From positions 1,426,001 to 1,490,000 of the forward strand of contig JAUPSS010000005.1 of assembly GCA_040285825.1 (NCBI GenBank): a DNA stretch of 64,000 bases, written 5' to 3'. A program made the position numbers and the translations under genes. Below, piece after piece: positions 15,001 to 26,227 of the stretch. The stretch comes from Eukaryota sp. TZLM1-RC (lineage: Eukaryota; Metamonada: BaSk clade). Position 1 is the stretch's first letter; the number at the start of each line of letters is the position of its first letter. The notes below the pieces were generated by a model, which was not told the origin of the DNA, ran no database searches, and saw nothing but the letters and a program-made list of their open reading frames with translations.

Positions 15001-18000
15001 ACTGTTGTCAAACAAGGCTGCGGTGAGTTTATTGTTTCCATCTCGCTCCATAATTATGGACTAATTAAGATTCATGAAATTTCTAGTTGTTCAAGTTCAA
15101 ACTCTTTAATTGTTTCAGGTGACTCGTGGTCAATTGGAGTCATAAAGGTCACTAAACAGTCAATACTAGACATCAAGGCTCAATTCCATCTTAATCATAC
15201 TTCGTTGCTGGAAGGAAGTGGTGACGTGTCTCTCACATCATCATCGTCATTTTTTGTTGTTTCAAACACACTCAACCACACTGGTTTTGTAAATGTAATC
15301 GCTGATGAAGCTCAAATGGACATTACCAGTGAAGCCAATGTTTTTGAAATCAACCTAGTCATCCTTGCTGATGGAATAGTCAACATTAAAGAAGGTTCAA
15401 ATGTCACTCTAATTACTAGCACAGTAAATAAGGGAAAACTCAATGTTCACGGAGCTGGTATTGAACAATATGAATCACTTACATGCAATGGAGGAGTTGT
15501 TAATTTATTCGAAAATTCTGTTGTGGAATTCAACCAGTCCAAACTCGAAATCAATGGTGGTGAGGTTGTTTTCCATCCATTATCCCAAATTTCCATAGCC
15601 AATTCCATTCTTCATTTAACTGGTGGTGATTTAATTATTTTTGACTCTTCTGTTCAAACAAAACCTTTATTTGAAACTGTTATTATAGATGGGGGTGAAT
15701 TATTTTTCAATTCCTCTAATGATCTTTATATAGAAAATCTTTTTATGAATGGTGGAAAAAGATCTGGTTTTGGCATTATTGAAGTTTCTAATGTTTTTAC
15801 TTGGAAAGGAGGTAAACTTTATGATTCTGGTATTACTAAAAATATGAAACTAATGTTGGTTGAAGGTGACTCCTTAATGAAGATAGATGATGGTCATACT
15901 TTGGTTAATTATGGTATTGTGACCTTTCTTGAAGGAAGACTTGAAGCTGGTGCTTTTACCAGAATCATCAATAAGCCATATGCTGTCTTTGAAATTGGAG
16001 GCCAAGGTGAATTGAATCCCACTTCTGAAAATGAAGCATTGCCTTTATTTATCAATTATGGTATATTTGCTAAAATTTCCACTGCTGACACTTTTGAATT
16101 TCTTCTAGGACTCCAAAATCATGAATTGGTTTTAATTGAAAATGGTACTTTATCAATTGGAACAGACTCTTTTTCTACTAATACAATTCAAATTGATGAA
16201 AGTTGCACATTGGAATTAACAGGAAATTTTGACTTTTTAAATACTTCAATTGTTTCTAATTCACTAGGAAATATTCACGTTTCTAGACCAGAATCTTATG
16301 TTGTTATTGATGGTTTAGTTGATCATTCTGGAAAGTTATTCATTGATGATGGTGAAGTTACTTTTGCCAACAATGTTTTGGTTGACCAAGTCAATCTTGT
16401 TATAAATGACGGAATAGTCAACTTTAAAGAAGACTCAGAAGTTAATCTGATCAATAGTGAAGTAAATGGTGGACAACTCAATGTATTTGGAACAGTAATT
16501 CAACAATATCAATCAATAATTTGTAATGGAGGAATTGTTAATTTATTTGAAAATTCTACTATAGATTTCAATCAATCTCAAATCGAAATTAATGGTGGTG
16601 AGGTTGTTTTCCATCCATTGTCCCAAATTTCCATAATTAATTCGTCTCTTCATTTAACTGGTGGCGATCTCATTATTTTTGATTCTTCTGTTCAAACACA
16701 ACCTTTATTTGAAACTGTTATTATAGATGGGGGTGAATTATTTTTCAATTCCTCTAATGATCTTTATATAGAAAATCTTTATATGAATGGTGGAAAAAGA
16801 TCTGGTTTTGGCATTATTGAAGTTTCTAATGTTTTTACTTGGAAAGGAGGTAAACTTTATGATTCTGGTATTACTAAAAATATGAAACTAATGCTGGTTG
16901 AAGGTGACTCCTTACTGGAGATAGATGATGGTCATACTTTGGTTAATTATGGTAATGTGACCCTTCTTGAAGGAACACTTGAAGCTGGTGCTTTTACCAG
17001 AATCATCAATAAGCCATATGCTGTCTTTGAAATTGGAGGCCAAGGTGAATTAAATCCCACTTCTGAAAATGAAGCATTGCCTTTATTTATAAATTATGGT
17101 ATATTTGCTAAAATTTCCACTGCTGACACTTTTGAATTTCTTCTAGGTCTCCAAAACCATGAATTTGTTTTAATTGAAAATGGTACTTTATCAATTGGAA
17201 CAGACTCTTTTTCTACTAATACAATTCAAATTGATGAAAGTTGCACATTGGAATTAACAGGAAAATTTGATTTTTTAAATACTTCAATTGTTTCTAATTC
17301 ACTAGGAAATATTCACGTTTCTAGACCAGAATCTTCTGTTGTTATTGATGGTTTAGTTGATCATTCTGGAAGGTTATTGATTGATGATGGTGAAGTTACT
17401 TTTGCCAACAATGTTTTGGTTGACCAAGTCAATCTTGTTATAAATGACGGAATAGTCAACTTTAAAGAAGACACAGAGGTAAATCTGATCAATAGTGAAG
17501 TAAATGGTGGACAACTCAATGTATTTGGAACAGTAATTCAACAATATCAATCAATAATTTGTAATGGAGGAATTGTTTATTTATTTGAAAATTCTACTAT
17601 AGATTTCAATCAATCTCAAATCGAAATTAATGGTGGTGAGGTTGTTTTCCATCCATTGTCCCAAATTTCCATAATTAATTCGTCTCTTCATTTAACTGGT
17701 GGCGATCTCATTATTTTTGATTCTTCTGTTCAAACACAACCTTTATTTGAAACTGTTATTATAGATGGGGGTGAATTATTTTTCAATTCCTCTAATGATC
17801 TTTATATAGAAAATCTTTATATGAATGGTGGAAAAAGATCTGGTTTTGGCATTATTGAAGTTTCTAATGTTTTTACTTGGAAAGGAGGTAAACTTTATGA
17901 TTCTGGTATTACTAAAAATATGAAACTAATGCTGGTTGAAGGTGACTCCTTACCGGAGATAGATGATGGTCATACTTTGGTTAATTATGGTAATGTGACC

Positions 18001-21000
18001 CTTCTTGAAGGAACACTTGAAGCTGGTGCTTTTACCAGAATCATCAATAAGCCATATGCTGTCTTTGAAATTGGAGGCCAAGGTGAATTAAATCCCACTT
18101 CTGAAAATGAAGCATTGCCTTTATTTATCAATTATGGTATATTTGCTAAAATTTCCACTGCTGACACTTTTGAATTTCTTCTAGGTCTCCAAAACCATGA
18201 ATTTGTTTTAATTGAAAATGGTACTTTATCAATTGGAACAGACTCTTTTTCTACTAATACAATTCAAATTGATGAAAGTTGCACATTGGAATTAACAGGA
18301 AAATTTAATTTTTTAAATACTTCAATTGTTTCTAATTCACTAGGAAATATTCACGTTTCTAGACCAGAATCTTATGTTGTTATTGATGGTTTAGTTGATC
18401 ATTCTGGAAAGTTATTGATTGATGACGGTGAAGTTACTTTTGCCAACAATGTTTTGGTTGACCAAGTCAATCTTGTTATAAATGACGGAATAGTCAACTT
18501 TAAAGAAGACTCAGAAGTTAATCTGATCAATAGTGAAGTAAATGGTGGACAACTCAATGTATTTGGAACAGTAATTCAACAATATCAATCAATAATTTGT
18601 AATGGAGGAATTGTTAATTTATTTGAAATTTCTACTATAGATTTCAATCAATCTCAAATCGAAATCAATGGTGGTGAGGTTGTTTTCCATCCATTATCCC
18701 AAATTTCCATAATTAATTCGTCTCTTCATTTAACTGGTGGCGATCTCATTATTTTTGATTCTTCTGTTCAAACCCAACCTTTATTTGAAACTGTTATTAT
18801 AGATGGGGGTGAATTATTTTTCAATTCCTCTAATGATCTTTATATAGAAAATCTTTTTATGAATGGTGGAAAAAGATCTGGTTTTGGCATTATTGAAGTT
18901 TCTAATGTTTTTACTTGGAAAGGAGGTAAACTTTATGATTCTGGTATTACTAAAAATATGAAACTAATGCTGGTTGAAGGTGACTCCTTAATGGAGATAG
19001 ATGATGGTCACACTTTGGTTAATTATGGTAATGTGACCCTTCTTGAAGGAACACTTGAAGCTGGTGCTTTTACCAGAATCATCAATAAGCCATATGCTGT
19101 CTTTGAAATTGGAGGCCAAGGTGAATTGAATCCCACTTCTGAAAATGAAGCATTGCCTTTATTTATCAATTATGGTATATTTGCTAAAATTTCCACTGCT
19201 GACACTTTTGAATTTCTTCTAGGTCTCCAAAACCATGAATTGGTTTTAATTGAAAATGGTACTTTATCAATTGGAACAGACTCTTTTTCTACTAATACAA
19301 TTCAAATTGATGAAAGTTGCACATTGGAATTAACAGGAAAATTTGATTTTTTAAATACTTCAATTGTTTCTAATTCACTAGGAAATATTCACGTTTCTAG
19401 ACCAGAATCTTATGTTGTTATTGATGGTTTAGTTGATCATTCTGGACAGTTATTGATTGATGACGGTGAAGTTACCTTTGCTCAGGATCTTTACGTTGAA
19501 AAAGGTTTTATTGTTCAAACTGGGGGTTTATTTCAGGCTTTTGGAATTATTGACGAGTTGAAGCTCAATATTTCTGGCGGATCTACTCAAATTTTAGATG
19601 TTTTAATCAAAAATCTTTCTATTGTAGAGGTAGTTTATTCAGGTTTAATTAACATTACTAAAAATTCTAGAATCGATTTTTCAGATTCGTTGTGGGACGT
19701 TGCTGGTGGTCAATTGTTATTCCATGATGGAAGTTCATCTAGTATAACTGATGCTGTGATGGGAAGCTCTCCCGGTCTTTTCACTTTGACTGATGGTCTA
19801 ATTGAAATTTTGGATGTATCTGATGAGTTTACCTTAAATAAGTTTCAACAGGCTGGTGGCTTGCTTTATGTTTCATCTTTAGTTTCTGATCCAATTATTA
19901 CCAACTATCAGTTCCAAGGTGGTCTTATTAACTCTGCTTCTGCATGGTCTGTGGCAGATTTTGTTTTTGAATCAGGTGAGTTTGTTGGTTCTGAAGTCTT
20001 CTCCCCCCAAAAGTTTACAATCAAAACTGATGGAGAAAAGATTTGTAATACTAACCTCAATATTTTGTCTGGAGTCTTTGAATCTGGAACTGTTCTAGGT
20101 ACCGATAACTGTGTGATTTCTAGTCCCAACTTTACTATTGCAACACAGTCTTTGGCGAAACTTGATGGATGTTCTGCTATTTACAAAAACCAAAAATTAT
20201 TACATGTTAAATCTGGAACTTTCGAATTCAACTTTGGTGAATTGAACGGAGGTGAGGTTCTTGTCGATTCTCATCTTTTGTTTACGAAATGCCAAACGTT
20301 GGTCAATTCTAGATTAAATGTTTCAAATGATGGTAGAGTTTCGTTTGATTCCGAAGTTGTACTTTCAGAAGATTTTTCAATTGATGGAACTGGTATCGTT
20401 GAAATCAATAGTAATGTGGTTATTAATGGAATTGTTGATTTCAATGGATGTTTTGTAATTTCATCGTACGGTAATTTGACTTTTGTTTCTGCTACAGTCA
20501 AGAATGTTGAAATTTGTGATTTGGATGGAATCATTCTTATTGTTAATTCCAATATTGACAGCATCTCTATCAATAACATGATTGGTGATACGGTGGTCAT
20601 TGATGTTGTAGTTCATAATTACTTTAAAATCTTAAAATTGATTGGCGAGGTTTATATCAACAGTAGTGAAATTTCTATGCTTCAAATTCATCAATTCACT
20701 GGTAGCACTCATATAGCATCTCAATCTACCATTGGTAATTTGGAGATAAAAGATTCGGAAACGAATAGCTTAAAATATGATAGTGAACTTCCCTATTTGT
20801 TCTTTTCTTCCTCTCATGTTGCTATTTTTGATTTTTATTCAATTTCAACAATCCATTCAGTTAACACATCTTTACATATTAATGAAAATGTTTCTTTTTT
20901 CAATTTCTTTATCGAGTTTTCTTTTATTACTCTTTACAGTGATTTAATTTGCTCAAATCTATACAATACCAACTCCAAGTTGCTGTTATCTAATCAATCT

Positions 21001-23943
21001 CTATTTTTGAATCATCAGTTTAATTTAACTTCTGATGTACTTTTTGTTGGTCCTGGACATTTTGTTGCTAAAAACCAATCAGTAATTAATCTTATTGATG
21101 GAAGATTACATTTAGAAAATGATTCAGTTTTCCTTTTTGATACTGATGCTCTATTGACATCTGGTTGTAATTCATGTTTTATTGTTGGACAAACAAACTC
21201 AACCATTATCAATTATGGAATTTTCCATTTTATTAACAGTTCTCTCATATCAGTTGATCCATTTTTAATTAATTATGGTCAAATTTATCTTTGTGGTACA
21301 CACTTTTTAATTAACCAATTTGGATTTCTCAATAATCATCAAATTATTGATTGTTCTTTTAATCAAAGTAACAGTGTAATTGAGTTACGGAATGGTTATG
21401 TTCTTCAAAATTACAATGATTTGAATGTGAATATTATTATTTCAGGTGCTACTCAACATTTGGCTTCACCAATCAACTCTCCAATCAATCTGATTGGTGG
21501 TGAACTTCACATACTAGATGGTGTTTATCATAAAGCTACTGTTTCAGTCAATATCTTGTGTGATTCTGTTTCTCATGATGATGTTTCTTTTGGGAATGAT
21601 AGTTATTGGCAACAATATTGCTCTTATCAGGGTTTGTATACAAGTTCAAGTTCTAAGTTATCAAATGTTTTGCTCTATTCAGGTATTATTAGAACTTCAA
21701 ATTCCTCGTATTTTTCTTCAATTTCTTTAATGAGCCAAGAGTCATTTTTATTTATACAAGATGAAAGTTTTGTCACCATTAAACCTGGGATATTTTTACT
21801 AGAGCCAGGCTTTATTGTAGGTTCTGGAATAGCTTATCTTGATAACCAATGGTGTACTTATTCATTTTGTGAATGTTATGATGACTATCCTTTTTGCCCA
21901 TTGACTTGTTTTGAAGTGGACAACTGCGGGGACTGTTCGATTCTCCCGAGATGTGGTTGGAGTGCTACTGATGGTCATTGTGATTCTAGTATTGATGGTT
22001 ACCCAAAGTTTCGTCATTATGATAATTGGATGTGGGGGGACTGTTTTGATTGTGAGTTGAAGGACCCTTTGGATGAAGCTTTTATTTCATTTTCTTACAA
22101 TGCTTGTGGTTATGATTGCTATTATTTTGAAGTGGTTGTTCCTTATGCAAGAGGTGGATTAACATGGTATATTGATTATGAATACGTTGAGAATTTCAGT
22201 TTCTTTAATACTTCAATGTGTTCGAACAAATTATTTGGCTACTTTGATAATGTGGATCCCTCTTTGTTTTTAATTACGGCTCCTCATGCCAATGTTAATA
22301 ATTCATTAAATTCTGATTATTTCATTTCGTATGCGCCTTCCAATATTTGGTATCAAACAGCTCAAAATTGTGAATACGTCTCGTATTCTTTGACAACTTC
22401 CAGTATTGATCTTTTCAGTTGTCGAAATCGATTTTCTGAACGTCAAATACATTTCAAGGCGTTTGACAACTCTGGACTCTTATCCATTTATGGTGATCTC
22501 TCAGTATCTTTGGTTAATGTTACGACGCTTCCTGAAACAGCTATTTACCATAACTATCATCTATTCTTGTTAAATTCTATTGTCATTGTTTCTGATGTCA
22601 AAATTTCGTGTAAAGATTGTAAAGATCATGAACCAATGAAAAAACCTTCTATTGTTTGGTTATCAAATGATGATGAGTTATTTGTGAAATTGAGCTTTTC
22701 ATCTAGGTTTAGATTTACCGACATTAAAGGTCCTGTAAGTTTCTCTCTCCATAAAAGATGGAGGAACTATCAACTCACCTCATTGAGCTCTGGCAGTTTG
22801 CCCTCTGATTTCTTTGGAACATACGAATTAACTTCTGACAAGGATCCCATTTTGAAAGTTTCCTTTAATATTACCACAAATCCAATCACATCATTGGTTA
22901 ATTATTCTTCGTCATATGGTTCAATTGCCACGAAGTTTCCGTTAGAAAATGAAACCATGGTTCTGAATAAATTGGGACAGGCTTTATCTGTTGCTAATAT
23001 TCATTTACTACATGATGCAGGACCTTTTTATTACAAAGAACACATTTTCATCAATTCATTTGCTTTGAACAAGTTTAAATATACCTTTTCTGATTCTGAT
23101 ATTAAACTCAAAAGTTTAATTTTATGTCCATTATCTGAAGGGGTGAAAGGATGTATTGGAAATGATGGTAAAAATGTCAGTAGTTCTATGCAGCTGGTGA
23201 AGAATCATTCTAGTGTCAATGGATTTTACTTTCAACAACAAACTTCACAGCGAACAATGGGTTTCAATGATATTGACGTTACTTCCAATGTGATTGAAAT
23301 TGAGGTTCCAAAGGTAAAGTTTTCTAGGATGTTTTTCTTTCACCTTGAGCTATCCTCTGATTTGAAATCACAGAGCAATTCCTTGTTTTTTGTTGTTCCA
23401 TGTTTTATCCATAAGCCTGAATTTCCCTGGTGGTTATTAGCATTGCTGATTATTATTTTGCTGATTTTATTTTATCTACATAAAAAAGGTTACATGGGCA
23501 AAGCTATGAAAAAGTTGAAATCGCAAAAGGTGAACACTTTGGTTGGAAACAACAAAAAAATAGCGCCAATTTCGCCTTTGAAAATGTGGCAAAAGAAGCC
23601 AATTTCTTCTCAATTACCAATAACACTTCCTTTGGATAAACAATATGCCCGATCACGAGTTTTACCATCTCTTAAGTCTTCTTTTAAGAAAAATGCAGAT
23701 CCCAAAACACCCTTGCCATCGTTACCCGCATTACCTATCAAGGCTCCTTTGAAATCACACATTCCTCAAAATCTTCCACCACTTAAAAGTTTTTTGAACA
23801 GTCAAGATTTGCCACCGATCAAAACGGCTGTCAGGTTTCAAAAAGATAGTATTGGGCTAACTAAATCGTCACAAGTAGTCCGTGCTCAAAAATTTGTTAG
23901 AAAACATTCTCCGACAAGTGATATCCCCAATGCTTTGCTTTAA
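1..23943 (+). CDS. Giant beta-solenoid surface protein 1 (5'-partial, single in-frame stop at 265-267)
   Basis: Seen: the frame is open from the left edge to the TAA ending at 23943, broken only by TAA at 265-267. An ATG-initiated ORF (7879 aa) would start at 304, but sequence before the stop aligns colinearly with the downstream paralogue, so 304 is not the true start. The protein is Asn/Ser/Thr-rich with short beta-strand repeats, often of the form NGG-RSG-D...FxWxGG. A Cys-rich PSI-like cluster (C-F-E-V-D-N-C-G-D-C...C-G-W) lies near 21907-21990. A transmembrane helix (WWLLALLIIILLILFYL) is at 23428-23481, followed by a basic, Pro-rich tail of about 150 residues. Known: such repeats form beta-solenoids in adhesins, and PSI domains occur in extracellular receptors. 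Inferred: a cell-surface adhesin or receptor with a huge ectodomain. By comparison with the paralogue, roughly 1600 N-terminal residues, including the signal peptide, lie left of the window. Ligand unknown. It could be a young pseudogene if the TAA is real. Confidence 0.85.
265..267 (+). other. In-frame TAA interrupting giant gene 1
   Basis: The codons before it read ...GEDLLFVTFL and those after it YFEWFGGRIES, all in the frame of the giant ORF. The paralogue reads GPDIVHITD-YFTWFGGDF at the same place, so the conserved FxWFGG motif continues directly past the stop. Relative to the paralogue there are two extra codons including the TAA. This may be a nonsense mutation with a 6-bp insertion, an assembly error, or a read-through site. 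A GT-AG intron from 253 to 290 was considered; it would delete the conserved motif and shift the frame. Confidence 0.8.
9004..10740 (+). repeat. Shared duplicated block in giant gene 1 (copy 1)
   Basis: This coding block is nearly identical to 40142-41862 in giant gene 2 (offset about 31140). Its second half (9997-10740) is nearly identical to 19765-20508 within the same gene. Flanking sequence between the two paralogues is much more diverged, so the block looks homogenised by recent duplication or gene conversion. It encodes solenoid repeats ending in a GCFVIS-GNLTF-SATVKN segment, after which each copy continues differently. Confidence 0.85.
15352..19478 (+). repeat. Four tandem 1038-bp (346-aa) near-identical coding repeats
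   Basis: The same anchor (catttaactggtgg) occurs at 15613, 16651, 17689 and 18727, exactly 1038 bp apart each time, so every unit is 346 codons and keeps frame. Units run approximately 15352-16389, 16390-17427, 17428-18465 and 18466-19478. Copies 2-4 differ by only a few substitutions, mostly single residues; copy 1 is more diverged at its left end. Copy 4 is cut off after the IDDGEVTFA segment and passes into unique sequence. Each unit contains several solenoid strands and one NGGKRSGFG...FTWKGG motif. This is recent unequal-crossover expansion inside the ectodomain; copy number may be polymorphic or collapsed in the assembly. Confidence 0.95.
19765..20508 (+). repeat. Shared duplicated block in giant gene 1 (copy 2)
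   Basis: Near-identical to 9997-10740 of the same gene (offset 9768) and to the corresponding part of 40142-41862 in giant gene 2. The copy begins abruptly at AGCTCTCCCGGTC, directly after unrelated coding sequence, and ends near GCTACAGTCAAGAATGTTG. It is in frame, so the duplication inserted a whole number of codons. Confidence 0.9.
21853..22059 (+). other. PSI-like cysteine-rich domain in giant protein 1
   Basis: Within about 70 residues the protein reads WCTYSFCECYDDYPFCPLTC, then CFEVDNCGDCSILPRCGW, HCDSS and WGDCFDC. The C-x5-C-x2-C-x5-CGW spacing is that of PSI (plexin-semaphorin-integrin) domains. It sits after the solenoid and before the membrane-proximal region, where PSI modules normally lie in surface receptors. 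Family assignment is by motif only. Confidence 0.65.
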
Positions 23944-24459
23944 TTATTCTTTAATTATTCATTAACGTAAGATAGTTATGATATTTTCTGTTAAATCCAA
24001 ATCCAAACAGTTTACTTAATGGATCTTTAGTAAAGCAGTAATGGTTATTCCTCTTCACACAAAATACTCTTTGTTATAACATCTGGTATGATTTTCTCTG
24101 GATAACCAAACAGCAATTACAGAAGCTTCAAGATGAACTAAAAATATCGAATTTTGTTGTACGGAGTTGATAAATCATTCAAATAAATAGTTAAATATTA
24201 AGAGAGTTTATTGTTTACCACAATTTTGCATTTAGTGATACATATTACTTACTTATCAATAAACAAAAGCACATCACCAATAACTAGACAAATATGAAGC
24301 AAAGCTAGGTTATCAAACACACTAATTTAAAAAATCATTTGATGAGTATGGTCAATTGCTAAATGACTACATTTTTTCTTTGATGAAATTGTTTATCCAA
24401 TATCAAAAATTAATTCAAATACACAACTAAAGCTCCACATCCTCAAAACTCACTTCCCC

Positions 24460-24866
24460 ATCAAAGCAATTAATTACTAAAGATTCAGAATATTTTTCAA
24501 ACGAAGAGAGTGAATCAGAAGTTGATTTCACCATAGCCGAACTAGTTTTTGTTCATTTACACGTGCCAACACAGTTTTGTTCAAAGATGTTTTCCCAAAT
24601 CCCTATTTCAACTACTACAATAGATTTCATTGTTTCAAAATCTGTAGTCATACATAAAGCACCCTGTTTACAAACTTCTGGACAACGTAAATTACGATAA
24701 AGTGTCCAAAAATATTACTTCACAGTGCCGCTGCTGCAGTAAAATGCTAAAAGGTTCAGCCCGTCGCTTTTCCTCCCATTTTATTAAGGAGTATAGAGCT
24801 GGATATGCCTTATGTACTCAATTATCTACCATTTCTGTCAAGGATATAAACACTGTCCTAGGTTAA
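24460..24866 (+). pseudogene. Possible relic of a DDE-transposase N-terminus (zinc ribbon plus HTH)
   Basis: One frame reads through CLQTSGQRKLR and stops; a shifted frame continues CRCCSKMLKGSARRF, then SSHFIKEYRAGYALCTQLS and SVKDINTVLG. The layout of a Cys cluster, a CRxC pair and a helical HTH-like stretch resembles the N-terminus of ISXO2/Mutator-like transposases. Stops and at least one frameshift separate the parts, and no catalytic region follows. This is a weak resemblance judged by eye; it could equally be chance in non-coding DNA. Confidence 0.2.
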
Positions 24867-24990
24867 TGACCTAGATTTAGATGGTGTAGAACTTTGTGAA
24901 TAAAAGTTTACTTTGTTGGTTGATAGTGAGTGTAATAGTATAAGGAAGGAGGAGATAAACAGCGTTTTGATATTAATGAATCAAAATGAG

Positions 24991-25045
24991 ATGCCGAACT
25001 AACCGAACATATCAGTATGTGCCGAACGTTCGGCCGAACTAGTTC
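24991..25045. repeat. Palindrome cluster GCCGAACGTTCGGC / GAACTAGTTC
   Basis: Positions 25021-25034 form a perfect 14-bp palindrome, GCCGAACGTTCGGC, and 25036-25045 form a second, GAACTAGTTC. The core GCCGAAC also appears at 24993 and CCGAAC at 25003. The GC-rich cluster stands out in very AT-rich DNA between the giant genes. It may be a binding site for a dimeric factor or a remnant of an element end; no function can be assigned. Confidence 0.45.
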
Positions 25046-26227
25046 AGTAATTCTTCATTAACATTAAACGCGAGCAATAACGATAGTTTACACACACGAT
25101 CAGAAAAAAGATTTTAAGTCGCCTAATATGAAAAAAGTTTTTATAAACCCTGTCAAGAGATGCCCAACTTCTCAAAAAAACCTCTCCAGTGAAAAGATCA
25201 AAAACAACTTCCACAAGTTCTCTATGAGCAGATTGTCCGTTTGCAAAATTAAACGTCAATACAATTGGACCTTCGAATACCGACAACGAAGGAAAAAAGG
25301 TCAGAAGTTTATAAGTTGTTTAGTAAGCATAACAAGAAAAATGGTAAGCGTGCAACTTGTCAACGAGAAGGTACAATGAAACTACAGCAGCTATGCGGCC
25401 TAGACGTAGCAAAAGATTTTGGAAGCAACACTAATTCCTGGTATTCATAGTTATTTAGTTATTTGTTCATAGTTTACTTTCATATTTACAAAAGCTAATG
25501 TATTGGGAAAAAGAGAGGAAGCCGTGTTGGCGCCCTAAGGCTTATATATTATGAACAGGAAGAAAAATTAGACCTTTGTTATCCCAAAAGACCTAAGGCA
25601 ACAAATGCCGGTTTTTTTCAATGTTGAGTTTACACGTTAATTTTTTACACTAATGAAGTTTTTTAGGTCCAATTGATTTTGAAGGTAAAAATATCAATGA
25701 GTGCTATTTTTAATTGAATATCTTACGGTTAACATTTATCGAAATAAATCCACATCAGCTTAAATCAGATTGAAAAGAGGTTGTATGGTGTTGCCCTAAC
25801 GCAACGATATCCCAAAGAGCATTTTCTACTTATTATTCTTATGGTCAAGACTCGGGATTTTTTTTGAGATGAAGAGCAGGAACAAGGAAATGATAATGAC
25901 AAAGGAAAATATTTATGAATCAAAATGAACAACCAAAAGTCAAAGCAGACTGTGGATAACTCTAGAACACAATTTTTAACGAAGAACCTCAGATTTTGCA
26001 CAATTTTTAAATACGCTGCAAAGAAAAAATATTAAATATTCAAAGATCCGAAAAACACAAACTACACAGAATTTGCGTCTTCCATGTATGAAAACTGATA
26101 CAACCACCAAATGTTTTGTTCCAACAATCCTCTTGTAGCATGTGTAAAAAGCAAATCCAGTATCAAAAATTTGATCAGATCAACTTTTCCAATTTCAGTC
26201 AAATTTATACCTTTTTATGGATATCAG

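Larger units (their letters stand above)
23944..26227. other. Intergenic region between the two giant paralogues
   Basis: About 2.3 kb of AT-rich sequence without a convincing gene. It contains a possible transposase relic (24460-24866) and a palindromic cluster (24991-25045). Short ORFs of 60-83 codons occur on both strands, but none has a recognisable motif, a paralogue in the window or consistent composition. The right end should hold the promoter and 5' UTR of giant gene 2; I cannot identify a TATA box or initiator with confidence. Confidence 0.5.

Noticed and set aside
15352-19478. CRISPR-like or satellite array
   Set aside because: Units are 1038 bp, contiguous, in frame and coding; there are no spacers.
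25044-25379. Overlapping 80-aa ORFs on both strands
   Set aside because: They overlap each other, lack motifs, and neither has a supported start or neighbour.
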